Source: Azoarcus sp. TTM-91
GTDB taxonomy: Bacteria > Pseudomonadota > Gammaproteobacteria > Burkholderiales > Rhodocyclaceae
DNA: 64,000 nucleotides
Assembly: GCF_012911025.1 (NCBI RefSeq)
Contig: NZ_WUEI01000003.1
Coordinates: forward strand, 1 to 64,000
Direction: 5' to 3'
The position numbers were made by a program, and so were the translations under genes. Numbering within the stretch: the first letter of the stretch is position 1; each line of letters opens with the position of its first letter. The notes below the pieces were generated by a model that saw only the letters and a program-made list of their open reading frames with translations, was not told the DNA's origin and made no database searches. Shown here in pieces: positions 12,654-21,643 of the stretch.

Positions 12654-13547
12654 ATGGCTTTGCTCGGCAAACTGGTTGTCTGTGGGGTCGGCCTGATCGG
12701 CGGCTCGGTTGCGTTGGCGCTCAAGCGTGCTGGCGCGGTGGAGCGAGTGGTGGGCGTCGGCCGCAGTCCGGCCGCGCTTGAGCATGCGCTCGCGCTGGGC
12801 GTGATCGACGAGATCGCGCAGGACTGGGCTGGCGCGCTGCAGAACGCCGATATGGTCCTGCTGGCGGCGCCGGTGGGGCAGACCGACGCCATCATGGAGG
12901 CGATGGCGCCGCATCTTGGCTCGGATACGCTGATTACCGATGCGGGCAGCACCAAGCGGGACGTGATCGAGGCGGTGTATCGCCGCCTGGACGCGCATCT
13001 CGCCCACGTTGTGCCGGCGCATCCCATTGCCGGGGCCGAAAAGAGCGGAGTGGACGCGGCCTTCGCCGAACTCTACGTCGGGCGTCGGGTGGTGCTGACG
13101 CCGCTGTCGGAGAACGACCCGACCGCGGTCGAGCGGGTCCGGGCCATGTGGCAGGCTTGCGGCGCGACCGTGGTGGACATGGCGCCGCAAGAGCATGACC
13201 GGGTATTCGCCGCCGTCAGCCACCTGCCACACCTGCTCGCCTTTGGCCTGGTCCATGACCTCGCCGGCCGCGCCAACGCCGAGTTGCTGTTTTCCCACGC
13301 TGCCAGCGGGTTCCGCGATTTCACCCGTATCGCCGGCAGCCATCCCGAAATGTGGCGCGACATCTGCATGGCGAACCGGCAGGCGCTGCTGGCCGAACTG
13401 GATCAATACCTGGCTGAACTGGCCTACCTGCGCGCGCTGTTGCTGGGTGGCGAGGCCGACCGCCTGGAAAAACTGTTCGAAGAGGCCCGGCGTGCACGCA
13501 ACGCCTGGGCCGAGCGCAACGCGCCGCCGCCGATTACCGCGGAGTAA
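12654..13547 (+). CDS. tyrA: Prephenate / arogenate dehydrogenase family protein
   Basis: NAD(P)-dependent oxidative decarboxylase of the tyrosine branch, 297 residues. The N-terminal Rossmann motif [17 protein letters not shown] is followed by [13 protein letters not shown] and the catalytic-region [14 protein letters not shown] (His of the dehydrogenase). There is no fused chorismate mutase or C-terminal ACT domain, the usual short TyrA type in betaproteobacteria. The start at ATG 12654 is set by [18 protein letters not shown]. It lies 5 nt after hisC and 5 nt before aroA, clearly in one operon. Confidence 0.94.
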   Translation: MALLGKLVVCGVGLIGGSVALALKRAGAVERVVGVGRSPAALEHALALGVIDEIAQDWAGALQNADMVLLAAPVGQTDAIMEAMAPHLGSDTLITDAGSTKRDVIEAVYRRLDAHLAHVVPAHPIAGAEKSGVDAAFAELYVGRRVVLTPLSENDPTAVERVRAMWQACGATVVDMAPQEHDRVFAAVSHLPHLLAFGLVHDLAGRANAELLFSHAASGFRDFTRIAGSHPEMWRDICMANRQALLAELDQYLAELAYLRALLLGGEADRLEKLFEEARRARNAWAERNAPPPITAE

Positions 13548-13552
13548 ATGAC

Positions 13553-15505
13553 ATGGAGTTTCTCGATCTTCCCCCGCTGCTGGGGGCGCGCGGCTGCGTG
13601 CGCCTGCCGGGGTCCAAGAGCATTTCCAACCGCGTTCTGCTGCTGGCGGCGCTGGCGCGGGGCGAGACCGAAATCCGCGACTTGCTCGCTTCGGACGACG
13701 TGGACCGGATGCTGGACGCCCTGCAGCAACTAGGGGTGACCTGGCGATGCGAGGAGGATGGCCGCTACCGGGTGAGTGGCACCGGCGGCACGCTGCCGGT
13801 CAAGCAGGCGGACCTGTTCCTCGGCAATGCCGGCACCGCTTTCCGTCCGCTGACCGCGGTGCTCGCGCTCGCAGGGGGCGACTATCGGCTCTCCGGCGTG
13901 CCCCGGATGCACGAACGGCCCATCGGCGACCTGGTCGATGGGTTGCGGCAACTCGGCGCCGAGATCCACTACGAAGGACAGGAGGGTTTTCCTCCCTTGC
14001 GCGTGAAGCCGGCGGAGATACGCGCGGGCCGTGTGGTGCAGGTCCGTGGCGACGTATCCAGCCAGTTCCTGACCGCCCTGCTGATGGCGCTGCCACTGAC
14101 CGGCGAGGAGACGGTGGTCGAAGTGGTGGGCGAATTGATTTCCAAGCCCTACATCGCGATTACCCTGGCGCTGATGCAGCGTTTCGGTGTCACCGTCGAA
14201 CGGGAGGAATGGCAGCGCTTCATCGTGCCGGGCAAAGCCGTCTATACCAGTCCTGGCAGCATCTACGTGGAAGGCGACGCTTCGTCTGCCTCCTATTTCC
14301 TTGCGGCAGGCGCCATCGGTGGCGGGCCGGTACGGGTTGAGGGCGTGGGGCGTAACAGCATCCAGGGCGATGTTCGTTTCGCCGAAGCGCTGGCTGAACT
14401 GGGCGCGACCGTAAACATGGGCGAGAACTGGATAGAAGCCAGCGCACCGGCGAATGGCCGCCTGCGCGCCTTCGATCTCGACCTGAATCACATCCCGGAC
14501 GCAGCGATGACGCTGGCGGTCGCCGCACTTTTCGCCGACGGTCCCTGCACCCTGCGCAACATCGCCAGCTGGCGGGTCAAGGAAACCGACCGCATCGCGG
14601 CGATGGCCACTGAGCTACGCAAGCTGGGAGCGGAAGTAGACGAGCGGCCGGACAGCCTGCGCATCGTCGCGCCGGCGGTGCTGCAGCCTGCGGCGATAGA
14701 CACCTACGACGATCACCGCATGGCGATGTGCTTCTCGCTGGCAGCATTGGGCGACTGCGACATCCGCATCAACGATCCGCGCTGTGTGAACAAGACCTTC
14801 CCGGGCTACTTCGATGCCTATGCTGAGGTCACCACGCCGGTGCCGGTGGTGGCGATCGACGGCCCGTCCGCCTCCGGCAAGGGCACGGTCGCTGCGCGCG
14901 TTGCAGAAGCGCTCGCCTACAACTACCTGGACAGCGGCTCGCTGTACCGCCTCGTCGCGCTCGCCGCGATGCGCGCCGGAGTGGCGCTGGACGATGAGCC
15001 TCGCCTGGCTGCGTTGGCCGCGACGCTACCGGCGCGTTTCGAGGGGGGGAGGGTGTGGTTCGACGCCGACGACGTTACGGACGATATCCGCACCGAAGCG
15101 TGTTCCGCAGGCGCGTCCAAGGTGGCTGTGCTGGGCGCGGTGCGTGCCGCCTTGCTGGACCGTCAGCGCCACTACCGGCGAGCCCCCGGCCTGGTGGCCG
15201 AAGGGCGAGACATGGGCTCGGTGGTATTCCCTGACGCGGCTCACAAGGTCTTCCTGACGGCATCGGTGGAGTCCCGCGCTGAACGGCGCTATAAGCAGTT
15301 GATGGAAAAGGGCTTGCCTGCTACTATGGAAAGTCTTTTACAGGACCTCCGGGACAGGGATGCGCGCGATGCGGCCCGCTCGGTAGCGCCCCTGTTGAAG
15401 TTGCCGGACGCGGTTCTCCTCGATACGACCTCCAAAGGCGTTGAGGAGGCTGTGGCTTTCGTCGTTGATTTCGTCAGGAATCCTGCGGCCGAAGCTGCCG
15501 GCTGA
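13553..15505 (+). CDS. aroA-cmk: Fused EPSP synthase (AroA) and cytidylate kinase (Cmk)
   Basis: A single 650-residue open frame with two enzymes. Residues 1 to about 425 are 3-phosphoshikimate 1-carboxyvinyltransferase ([30 protein letters not shown], the [15 protein letters not shown] motif, and [13 protein letters not shown]). After a linker of only about 5-8 residues, residues 430-650 are cytidylate kinase (P-loop [18 protein letters not shown], then LDSGSLYR and [13 protein letters not shown]). One polypeptide therefore serves chorismate synthesis and CMP/dCMP phosphorylation. A separate cmk normally precedes rpsA, and the fused domain keeps that position. No frameshift is visible at the junction. 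The fusion is known in some betaproteobacteria. Confidence 0.96.
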   Translation: MEFLDLPPLLGARGCVRLPGSKSISNRVLLLAALARGETEIRDLLASDDVDRMLDALQQLGVTWRCEEDGRYRVSGTGGTLPVKQADLFLGNAGTAFRPLTAVLALAGGDYRLSGVPRMHERPIGDLVDGLRQLGAEIHYEGQEGFPPLRVKPAEIRAGRVVQVRGDVSSQFLTALLMALPLTGEETVVEVVGELISKPYIAITLALMQRFGVTVEREEWQRFIVPGKAVYTSPGSIYVEGDASSASYFLAAGAIGGGPVRVEGVGRNSIQGDVRFAEALAELGATVNMGENWIEASAPANGRLRAFDLDLNHIPDAAMTLAVAALFADGPCTLRNIASWRVKETDRIAAMATELRKLGAEVDERPDSLRIVAPAVLQPAAIDTYDDHRMAMCFSLAALGDCDIRINDPRCVNKTFPGYFDAYAEVTTPVPVVAIDGPSASGKGTVAARVAEALAYNYLDSGSLYRLVALAAMRAGVALDDEPRLAALAATLPARFEGGRVWFDADDVTDDIRTEACSAGASKVAVLGAVRAALLDRQRHYRRAPGLVAEGRDMGSVVFPDAAHKVFLTASVESRAERRYKQLMEKGLPATMESLLQDLRDRDARDAARSVAPLLKLPDAVLLDTTSKGVEEAVAFVVDFVRNPAAEAAG

Positions 15506-15519
15506 AAACGTGGTGCCCA

Positions 15520-15536
15520 GCCGGCTGCGAGCCGGC
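15520..15536 (+). other. Hairpin in the rpsA leader
   Basis: Perfect 7-bp GC stem (15520-15526 with 15530-15536, 3-nt loop) between aroA-cmk and rpsA without a T-tract. It is followed by an A/T-richer stretch and no Shine-Dalgarno before rpsA. It may belong to an S1 autoregulatory leader. Confidence 0.4.
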
Positions 15537-15598
15537 CGCATCGGTGTTCAATTCACATACATCGCTGCCCGCAAGGGTAGTTTTGGGTTCTTTTCCTT

Positions 15599-17305
15599 AT
15601 GTCCACTGCCACTCCTGTTTCCTCCCAGGAAAGTTTTGCCGCCCTCTTCGAAGAAAGCCTTGCACTGCAGGAAATGCGTGCCGGTGAAGTCATCACCGCC
15701 GAAGTCGTGCGCATTGACCAGAATTTCGTGGTCGTCAATGCCGGCCTGAAGTCCGAAAGCTATGTGCCCATCGACGAGTTCCGCAACGACCGCGGCGAAC
15801 TCGAAGTCAATCCGGGCGATTTCATCCACGTCGCCATCGAGGCGCTGGAAGACGGCTATGGCGAGACCCGCCTGTCCCGCGACAAGGCCAAGCGCATTGC
15901 TGCCTGGAATGATCTCGAGAAGGCGCTGAACGAGGGCACCCTGGTGAAGGGCGTGATCACCGGTCGCGTCAAAGGTGGTCTGACCGTCATGACCAACAGC
16001 ATCCGCGCCTTCCTGCCGGGTTCGCTGGTGGACATGCGTCCGGTCAAGGACACCTCCCCGTACGAGGGCAAGGAATACGAGTTCAAGGTCATCAAGCTCG
16101 ACCGCAAGCGCAACAACGTGGTCGTCTCCCGCCGCGCTGTGCTCGAAGAGTCCATGGGCGAAGAGCGCCAGAAGCTGCTTGAAAACCTTAAGGAAGGTAC
16201 CGTCGTCAAGGGTATCGTCAAGAACATCACCGACTACGGTGCGTTCGTTGATCTGGGCGGTATCGACGGCCTGCTGCACATCACCGACCTGGCCTGGCGC
16301 CGTGTGCGTCACCCGTCGGAAGTGCTCAACGTCGGCGACGAAATCGAAGCCAAGGTGCTCAAGTTCGACCAGGAAAAGAACCGTGTTTCCTTGGGTCTGA
16401 AGCAACTGGGCGAAGATCCGTGGGTCGGCATCTCCCGCCGCTACCCGCAGGGAACCCGCCTGTTCGGCAAGGTCACCAACATCACCGACTACGGTGCTTT
16501 CGTTGAAGTCGAGCAAGGTATCGAAGGTCTGGTTCACGTGTCCGAAATGGACTGGACCAACAAGAACATCCATCCGACCAAGGTCGTCCAGCTGGGCGAC
16601 GAAGTCGAAGTGATGATTCTCGAGATCGACGAAGACCGTCGCCGCATTTCCCTGGGCATGAAGCAGTGCATGTCCAACCCGTGGGACGATTTCGCCATCA
16701 ACCACAAGAAGGGCGACAAGGTCCGCGGCCAGATCAAGTCCATCACCGACTTCGGCGTGTTCATCGGCCTGGAAGGCGGCATCGATGGTCTGGTGCACCT
16801 GTCCGATCTGTCCTGGAGCGAAACCGGCGAAGAGGCCGTGCGCAAGTTCAAGAAGGGCGACGAAGTCGAAGCCGTGGTGCTGGCGATCGACGTCGAGCGC
16901 GAGCGCATTTCGCTGGGCATCAAGCAGCTGGAAGGCGACCCGTACACCAACTTCATCGCAACCCACGAGAAGAACAGCCTGGTCCGCGGCACCGTGAAGT
17001 CAGTGGAAGCCCGTGGTGCGGTGATCTCTCTGGGCGACGAAGTCGAAGGCTACCTGCGTGCTTCCGAAGCGGCTGCCCATCGCGTGGATGACCTCACCAC
17101 TGTGCTGAAGGAAGGCGACGAGGTCGAGGCCCTGATCATCAACGTGGATCGCAAGACCCGTTCGATCAACCTCTCCATCCGTGCCAAGGACCAGGTCGAG
17201 CAGTCCGAAGCGATGAACAAGCTTGCGTCGGAAAGCTCCGCTGCCAGCGGCACCACCAACCTGGGTGCCCTGCTCAAGGCCAAGCTGAACGAACAAAAGC
17301 AGTAA
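15599..17305 (+). CDS. rpsA: 30S ribosomal protein S1
   Basis: 568-residue RNA-binding ribosomal protein that helps load structured mRNAs. It contains six S1 (OB-fold) repeats; repeats 3-6 are easy to see through [15 protein letters not shown] / GAFVEV / [19 protein letters not shown] segments. It lies between cmk and ihfB as in E. coli. The ATG has no Shine-Dalgarno (the preceding bases are pyrimidine-rich), which matches the known SD-less, S1-autoregulated rpsA start in enterobacteria. The same control here is inferred. Confidence 0.97.
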   Translation: MSTATPVSSQESFAALFEESLALQEMRAGEVITAEVVRIDQNFVVVNAGLKSESYVPIDEFRNDRGELEVNPGDFIHVAIEALEDGYGETRLSRDKAKRIAAWNDLEKALNEGTLVKGVITGRVKGGLTVMTNSIRAFLPGSLVDMRPVKDTSPYEGKEYEFKVIKLDRKRNNVVVSRRAVLEESMGEERQKLLENLKEGTVVKGIVKNITDYGAFVDLGGIDGLLHITDLAWRRVRHPSEVLNVGDEIEAKVLKFDQEKNRVSLGLKQLGEDPWVGISRRYPQGTRLFGKVTNITDYGAFVEVEQGIEGLVHVSEMDWTNKNIHPTKVVQLGDEVEVMILEIDEDRRRISLGMKQCMSNPWDDFAINHKKGDKVRGQIKSITDFGVFIGLEGGIDGLVHLSDLSWSETGEEAVRKFKKGDEVEAVVLAIDVERERISLGIKQLEGDPYTNFIATHEKNSLVRGTVKSVEARGAVISLGDEVEGYLRASEAAAHRVDDLTTVLKEGDEVEALIINVDRKTRSINLSIRAKDQVEQSEAMNKLASESSAASGTTNLGALLKAKLNEQKQ

Positions 17306-17317
17306 CTCGACCGGATC

Positions 17318-17602
17318 ATGACCAAATCGGAGCTGATCGCCCAGCTGGCGGCGCGTTTTCCCCAGCTGGTCGCAAAGGATGCCGATTACGCGGTCAAGAT
17401 GATTCTCGATGCGATGACCGATGCGCTCGCGCGCGGTGATCGCATCGAGATCCGCGGGTTCGGGAGTTTTGCGCTGAACTATCGTCCGCCTCGCGTCGGT
17501 CGCAATCCCAAGTCGGGGGAGAAGGTGCATGTGCCGGAGAAGCATGTGCCCCATTTCAAGGCCGGCAAGGAGTTGCGCGAGCGGGTGGATGGCAGCGAGT
17601 GA
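17318..17602 (+). CDS. ihfB: Integration host factor subunit beta
   Basis: 94-residue DNA-bending protein of the HU/IHF family, partner of IhfA (encoded at 32316-32627 here). It shows [11 protein letters not shown] at the start, the [19 protein letters not shown] arm region with the DNA-intercalating Pro, and the beta-subunit C-terminus [10 protein letters not shown]. It lies 12 nt after rpsA, and a strong terminator follows, so it ends the long gyrA-to-ihfB gene series. Confidence 0.96.
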   Translation: MTKSELIAQLAARFPQLVAKDADYAVKMILDAMTDALARGDRIEIRGFGSFALNYRPPRVGRNPKSGEKVHVPEKHVPHFKAGKELRERVDGSE

Positions 17603-17634
17603 CCGCGCGGCAATCGGTTGTGAGAAGTGTCAGG

Positions 17635-17662
17635 GAAGGCGGCTGCGGCCGCCTTCTTTTTT
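17635..17662 (+). terminator. Intrinsic terminator after ihfB
   Basis: Perfect 9-bp stem (17635-17643 with 17648-17656), loop TGCG, then T6. Confidence 0.92.
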
Positions 17663-17676
17663 GTCATCTGCTCGGG

Positions 17677-17682
17677 GATAAT
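17677..17682 (+). promoter_or_regulatory. -10-like element for lapA
   Basis: GATAAT preceded by GGG and followed by GCCGAC, directly after the ihfB terminator. A start site 6-7 nt downstream would leave almost no 5' leader before the ATG at 17691. No -35 is obvious. Confidence 0.4.
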
Positions 17683-17690
17683 GCCGACCC

Positions 17691-17996
17691 ATGCGCCTCG
17701 TAATGTGGATCCTTCGATTGCTGTTGTTTTTCCTCTTGTTCGGTTTCGCGATCAAGAATGATCAGCTCGCCAGTCTGCGCTTCTTCTTTGGCGGCGAATG
17801 GCAATTGCCAGTTGTCTTTGTCATCCTGGTGAGCTTTTCTGCCGGCGCGCTGCTGGGCGTTACGGCCACCTTTGCTTCCTTGCTGCGCCAGCGTCGGGAG
17901 ATTTCCCGCCTGAAGCGGCAGTTGGATCGGGCCGAGCGCAGCCGCCCCGAGCCGAATGTTCCTGTGGCCGAGGCCCAGGCGCCCGAGACGCTCTGA
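17691..17996 (+). CDS. lapA: LapA-family (DUF1049) inner-membrane protein
   Basis: 101-residue protein with two predicted transmembrane segments (about 4-22 and 41-66) and a basic, coiled cytoplasmic tail (RQRREISRLKRQLDRAERS). This is the architecture of LapA, which works with LapB in controlling lipopolysaccharide synthesis via FtsH/LpxC in E. coli. lapB follows after 5 nt. The start gives MRLVMWILRLLLFF. No Shine-Dalgarno is visible, and the putative -10 lies only 8 nt upstream, so the mRNA may be nearly leaderless. Confidence 0.85.
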   Translation: MRLVMWILRLLLFFLLFGFAIKNDQLASLRFFFGGEWQLPVVFVILVSFSAGALLGVTATFASLLRQRREISRLKRQLDRAERSRPEPNVPVAEAQAPETL

Positions 17997-18001
17997 GATA
18001 A

Positions 18002-19177
18002 ATGGAAATCGAATTCTGGTGGCTGCTTGCGCTGCCGCTGTTCTTTGCCCTTGGTTGGCTGGCTGCGCGTATTGATATCAAGCAGGTCGTCAAGGAGTCG
18101 CGGGCCTTGCCGCGTTCCTATTTTGCGGGGCTCAATTTCCTGCTGAACGAACAGCAGGACAAGGCCATCGATGCCTTCATAGAAGCGGTGCGCATCGACC
18201 CGCAAACCATTGAGCTGCACTTCGCGCTGGGCAGCCTGTTCCGCCGCCGCGGTGAAACCGATCGGGCGATCCGCATGCACCAGATCCTGGTGGATAGGGA
18301 GGACCTGAACGAGGATCAGCGCCTGCAGGCTCTCTCCGAGTTGGGCCAGGATTTCCTCAAGGCGGGCCTGCTGGACCGCGCCGAAGCAGTTTTCCTTAAG
18401 CTTCGCGACACCCGCGAGAAGGACATGGCGCTGCGTTACCTGCTTGAGATTTACCAGCAGGAGAAGGATTGGGCCAAGGCCATAGAGGTTGCCGGCGCCC
18501 TGCCGGACCACGAAGGCCTGATGTGGCGCAGGGAGGTGGCCAACTTCCATTGCGAACTGGCTGCCTCCGCTCTCGCGGATTCCCGTTATGACGAAGTTCG
18601 GCGTCAGGTGGAGGAGGCTCTCTTCATCAATCGCCGTTGCGTGCGTGCCAGTCTGCTGCTGGGCGATGTGCTGGCGGCGGAAGGGCGGGATGAGGAGGCG
18701 CTGGAGACCTGGAAGAAGATCGAGAGCCAGGACCCGGTATACCTCGCGCTGGCAGCGGAACGCATCATGGATGCCTATGGACGCCTGGAGCGGGTCGAGC
18801 AAGGGCATCAATTGCTCAAATCCTGGCTGGAGCGTCACGCCTCACTGGACCTGCTGGACGAGCTCTTCCATTGGGAGCTGGAGAAGCAGGGGCCGAAGGC
18901 TGCCTACGATCTGGTGCGGGAAGAGCTGAAACGTAACCCCACCCTGCTTGGGCTGGACAAGCTGCTGGAAGCCGCCCTGCTGGCGGCACCAGCCGAACAG
19001 CGTAGCGACATCGAGCTGGTCAAGCAGCTCATTCACGGTCATACCCGCAAGGTCGCGCGCTATCGCTGCGACGCCTGCGGCTTCAAGGCGCGGCAGTTCC
19101 ATTGGCGTTGCCCGGCTTGCGGGGGGTGGGAAACCTATCCGCCCCGGCGCACCGAGGAATTCGATCTCACGCCCTGA
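18002..19177 (+). CDS. lapB: Lipopolysaccharide assembly protein B
   Basis: 391-residue inner-membrane-anchored TPR protein. It has an N-terminal membrane anchor (EFWWLLALPLFFALGWLAAR), then the start of the TPR array at FAGLNFLLNEQQDKAIDAF. It ends in a rubredoxin-like zinc module (YRCDACGFKARQFHWRCPAC, two CxxC pairs). In E. coli, LapB (YciM) promotes FtsH-dependent LpxC degradation and so balances LPS and phospholipid synthesis. Length and domain order match. Confidence 0.95.
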   Translation: MEIEFWWLLALPLFFALGWLAARIDIKQVVKESRALPRSYFAGLNFLLNEQQDKAIDAFIEAVRIDPQTIELHFALGSLFRRRGETDRAIRMHQILVDREDLNEDQRLQALSELGQDFLKAGLLDRAEAVFLKLRDTREKDMALRYLLEIYQQEKDWAKAIEVAGALPDHEGLMWRREVANFHCELAASALADSRYDEVRRQVEEALFINRRCVRASLLLGDVLAAEGRDEEALETWKKIESQDPVYLALAAERIMDAYGRLERVEQGHQLLKSWLERHASLDLLDELFHWELEKQGPKAAYDLVREELKRNPTLLGLDKLLEAALLAAPAEQRSDIELVKQLIHGHTRKVARYRCDACGFKARQFHWRCPACGGWETYPPRRTEEFDLTP

Positions 19178-19232
19178 TTGGCCGCCTTTCGGCCGTGCCT
19201 GTCCGATTTATCTCTGAACCTCGGGAGTGCTC

Positions 19233-20555
19233 ATGAAGATCACTGTGGTGGGAACCGGTTACGTTGGATTGGTGAGCGGTGCTTGCCTTGCCGATGTGGG
19301 CAACGATGTGCTGTGCCTGGATGTGGACGCGGCCAAGATCCGCGTTCTTGAAGAAGGGGGAATCCCCATTCACGAGCCGGGGCTGCTGGAGATCGTGCGC
19401 CGTAATGTGGCGGCCGGCCGCTTGAGCTTCACGACCGATATCCAGCGTGCGGTGGCGCACGGCACGGTGCAGTTCATCGCGGTGGGCACGCCGCCGGACG
19501 AGGATGGCTCGGCCGACCTGCAGTACGTGCTGGCGGCCGCGCGCAACATCGGCCGCCACATGGATGGCTACCGGGTCGTCGTCGACAAGTCCACCGTGCC
19601 GGTGGGCACAGGCGACAAGGTGAAGGCGGCGATCGCTGATGAGCTTTCCAAGCGTGGTGTCGAGCTGCCCTTCTCGGTGGTCTCCAACCCGGAGTTCCTG
19701 AAAGAAGGGGCGGCGGTGGACGACTTCATGCGGCCGGACCGCATCGTCGTTGGCGCCGAGGACGAGCGGGCGATCGAGTCCATGCGCCAGCTGTACGCGC
19801 CTTTCCAGCGGAATCACGACAAACTGGTGTTCATGGACGTGCGTTCGGCGGAGCTGACCAAGTACGCGGCGAATGCCATGCTGGCCACCCGCATCAGCTT
19901 CATGAACGAACTGGCCAACCTGGCCGAGACGCTGGGCGCGGACATCGAGTTGGTGCGCCAAGGTATAGGCTCGGATCTCCGCATCGGCTGGCATTTCCTC
20001 TACGCCGGCTGCGGCTACGGCGGCTCCTGCTTCCCCAAGGATGTGAAGGCACTGATCAAGACCGCGGACGAATACGGTCACGAGTTGAAGGTGCTGGGCG
20101 CGGTGGAAGACGCTAACGAAGCGCAGAAGCACGTGCTGATCGACAAGATCGTCGCCCGCTTCGGCGAGAACCTCTCCGGCCGCCGCTTCGCCCTGTGGGG
20201 CCTGGCCTTCAAGCCGAACACCGATGACATGCGCGAGGCCCCCAGCCGGGTCATCATCGCCGAGCTGTTCAAGCGCGGTGCAACAGTGGTTGCCTATGAT
20301 CCGGTGGCGATGGACGAGACGCGCCGCATTTTTGGCGACGAGGCTCGTCTGAGCTATGTGGATCGGCCGATGAAGGCGCTGGAGGAGGCGGACGCGCTGG
20401 TCATCGTCACCGAGTGGAAGGAATTCCGCAGTCCGGACTTCGAGCGCATCCGCAGTGTGTTGCGTCAGCCGGTACTGTTCGATGGCCGCAACATGTACGA
20501 CCCGGCGGTGATGCGCGAGAGCGGACTGGAGTATTACGGCATCGGCCGGCGCTGA
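19233..20555 (+). CDS. ugd: UDP-glucose 6-dehydrogenase
   Basis: 440-residue NAD-dependent enzyme making UDP-glucuronate for capsule, exopolysaccharide or lipid A modification. Seen: Rossmann motif [20 protein letters not shown], substrate loop [17 protein letters not shown] and catalytic Cys in [16 protein letters not shown]. The ATG at 19233 is preferred over an in-frame GTG 6 nt earlier because GGGAG lies 5 nt before it. Downstream is a perfect hairpin (20581-20603). Confidence 0.96.
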   Translation: MKITVVGTGYVGLVSGACLADVGNDVLCLDVDAAKIRVLEEGGIPIHEPGLLEIVRRNVAAGRLSFTTDIQRAVAHGTVQFIAVGTPPDEDGSADLQYVLAAARNIGRHMDGYRVVVDKSTVPVGTGDKVKAAIADELSKRGVELPFSVVSNPEFLKEGAAVDDFMRPDRIVVGAEDERAIESMRQLYAPFQRNHDKLVFMDVRSAELTKYAANAMLATRISFMNELANLAETLGADIELVRQGIGSDLRIGWHFLYAGCGYGGSCFPKDVKALIKTADEYGHELKVLGAVEDANEAQKHVLIDKIVARFGENLSGRRFALWGLAFKPNTDDMREAPSRVIIAELFKRGATVVAYDPVAMDETRRIFGDEARLSYVDRPMKALEEADALVIVTEWKEFRSPDFERIRSVLRQPVLFDGRNMYDPAVMRESGLEYYGIGRR

Positions 20556-20580
20556 GCTGGGATGGAGCGCGGCGGGTGTG

Positions 20581-20603
20581 CGACAAGCCGGGCCCGCTTG
20601 TCG
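20581..20603. other. Inverted repeat downstream of ugd
   Basis: Perfect 8-bp arms (20581-20588 and 20596-20603) around a 7-nt GC loop, 26 nt after the ugd stop. There is no T-tract. It could stabilise the ugd 3' end or act as a weak terminator. The rest of the 197-nt gap before cysM shows nothing else clear. Confidence 0.4.
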
Positions 20604-20752
20604 GATTCCCGCGCCGCGGCCAGTTGTCCTGGCAGCCGTAGTGGCGTGCCGATGATGGCGTGATGCTTGCGTGAGTTCATTCCGGCTGGGGCGGTTTTGC
20701 CGCCGCTCCATGCGGTATTAACATGAGACCCCCAACCGGAAGCCGCAATAAA

Positions 20753-21643
20753 ATGGAATTCAAGACTCTCGAGGATTACGTCGGCGATACGCCGCTGGTG
20801 CGCTTGAAGCGGATTACCGCGGGCCGGAACAACGTGATCCTCGCCAAGCTGGAAGGCAACAACCCTGCGGGGTCGGTCAAGGATCGCCCGGCATTGTCGA
20901 TGATCGTTCGTGCCGAGGCGCGCGGCGATATCCGGCCAGGCGACACCCTGATCGAGGCAACCAGCGGAAACACCGGCATCGCGCTCGCCATGGCGGCGGC
21001 CATCCGTGGCTACAAGATGATCCTGGTGATGCCGGAGAACCAAAGCATAGAACGTCGCCAGACCATGCGCGCGTTCGGTGCCGAGCTGGTGCTTACGCCC
21101 AAGGAAGGCGGCATGGAAATGGCGCGTGACGTGGCCGAGCGCATGCGCGGCGAAGGCAAGGGCATTATCCTCGACCAGTTTGCCAATGCGGATAACCCGC
21201 TGGCCCACTACGAAGGCACCGGGCCGGAGTTGTGGACGCAGACCGGCGGTACGCTGACCCACTTCATCAGCTCGATGGGAACCACCGGCACAATCATGGG
21301 CACTTCCCGCTATCTCAAGGAGAAGAACCCGGCGATCCAGGTCATCGGCTGCCAGCCTGAGGAGGGCTCGCAGATCCCGGGCATCCGCAAGTGGCCCGAA
21401 GCCTATCTGCCCAGGATCTACGAAAAGCCCCGGGTGGACAGCCTGGAGTACGTCAGCCAGGCCGATGCGGAGGAAATGACGCGCCGGCTCGCCCGCGAGG
21501 AAGGCATCTTCGCCGGGATTTCCTCCGGCGGCGCCATGCATGTGGCGCTCCGGCTGGCGGCCGATCTGGAGAATGCCGTCATCGTTTCCATCGTCTGCGA
21601 CCGCGGCGACCGTTACTTGTCCACGGGTGTCTTCCCGGCCTGA
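20753..21643 (+). CDS. cysM: Cysteine synthase B (O-acetylserine sulfhydrylase)
   Basis: 296-residue PLP enzyme making cysteine from O-acetylserine with sulfide or thiosulfate. Features: YVGDTPLVRL, PLP-lysine motif NNPAGSVKDRPALSMI, ATSGNTGIALA, GTTGTIMGTSRYL and RGDRYLSTGVF. These match CysM rather than CysK. ATG 20753 matches the family N-terminus; an earlier in-frame ATG at 20723 adds ten unconserved residues. Confidence 0.94.
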   Translation: MEFKTLEDYVGDTPLVRLKRITAGRNNVILAKLEGNNPAGSVKDRPALSMIVRAEARGDIRPGDTLIEATSGNTGIALAMAAAIRGYKMILVMPENQSIERRQTMRAFGAELVLTPKEGGMEMARDVAERMRGEGKGIILDQFANADNPLAHYEGTGPELWTQTGGTLTHFISSMGTTGTIMGTSRYLKEKNPAIQVIGCQPEEGSQIPGIRKWPEAYLPRIYEKPRVDSLEYVSQADAEEMTRRLAREEGIFAGISSGGAMHVALRLAADLENAVIVSIVCDRGDRYLSTGVFPA

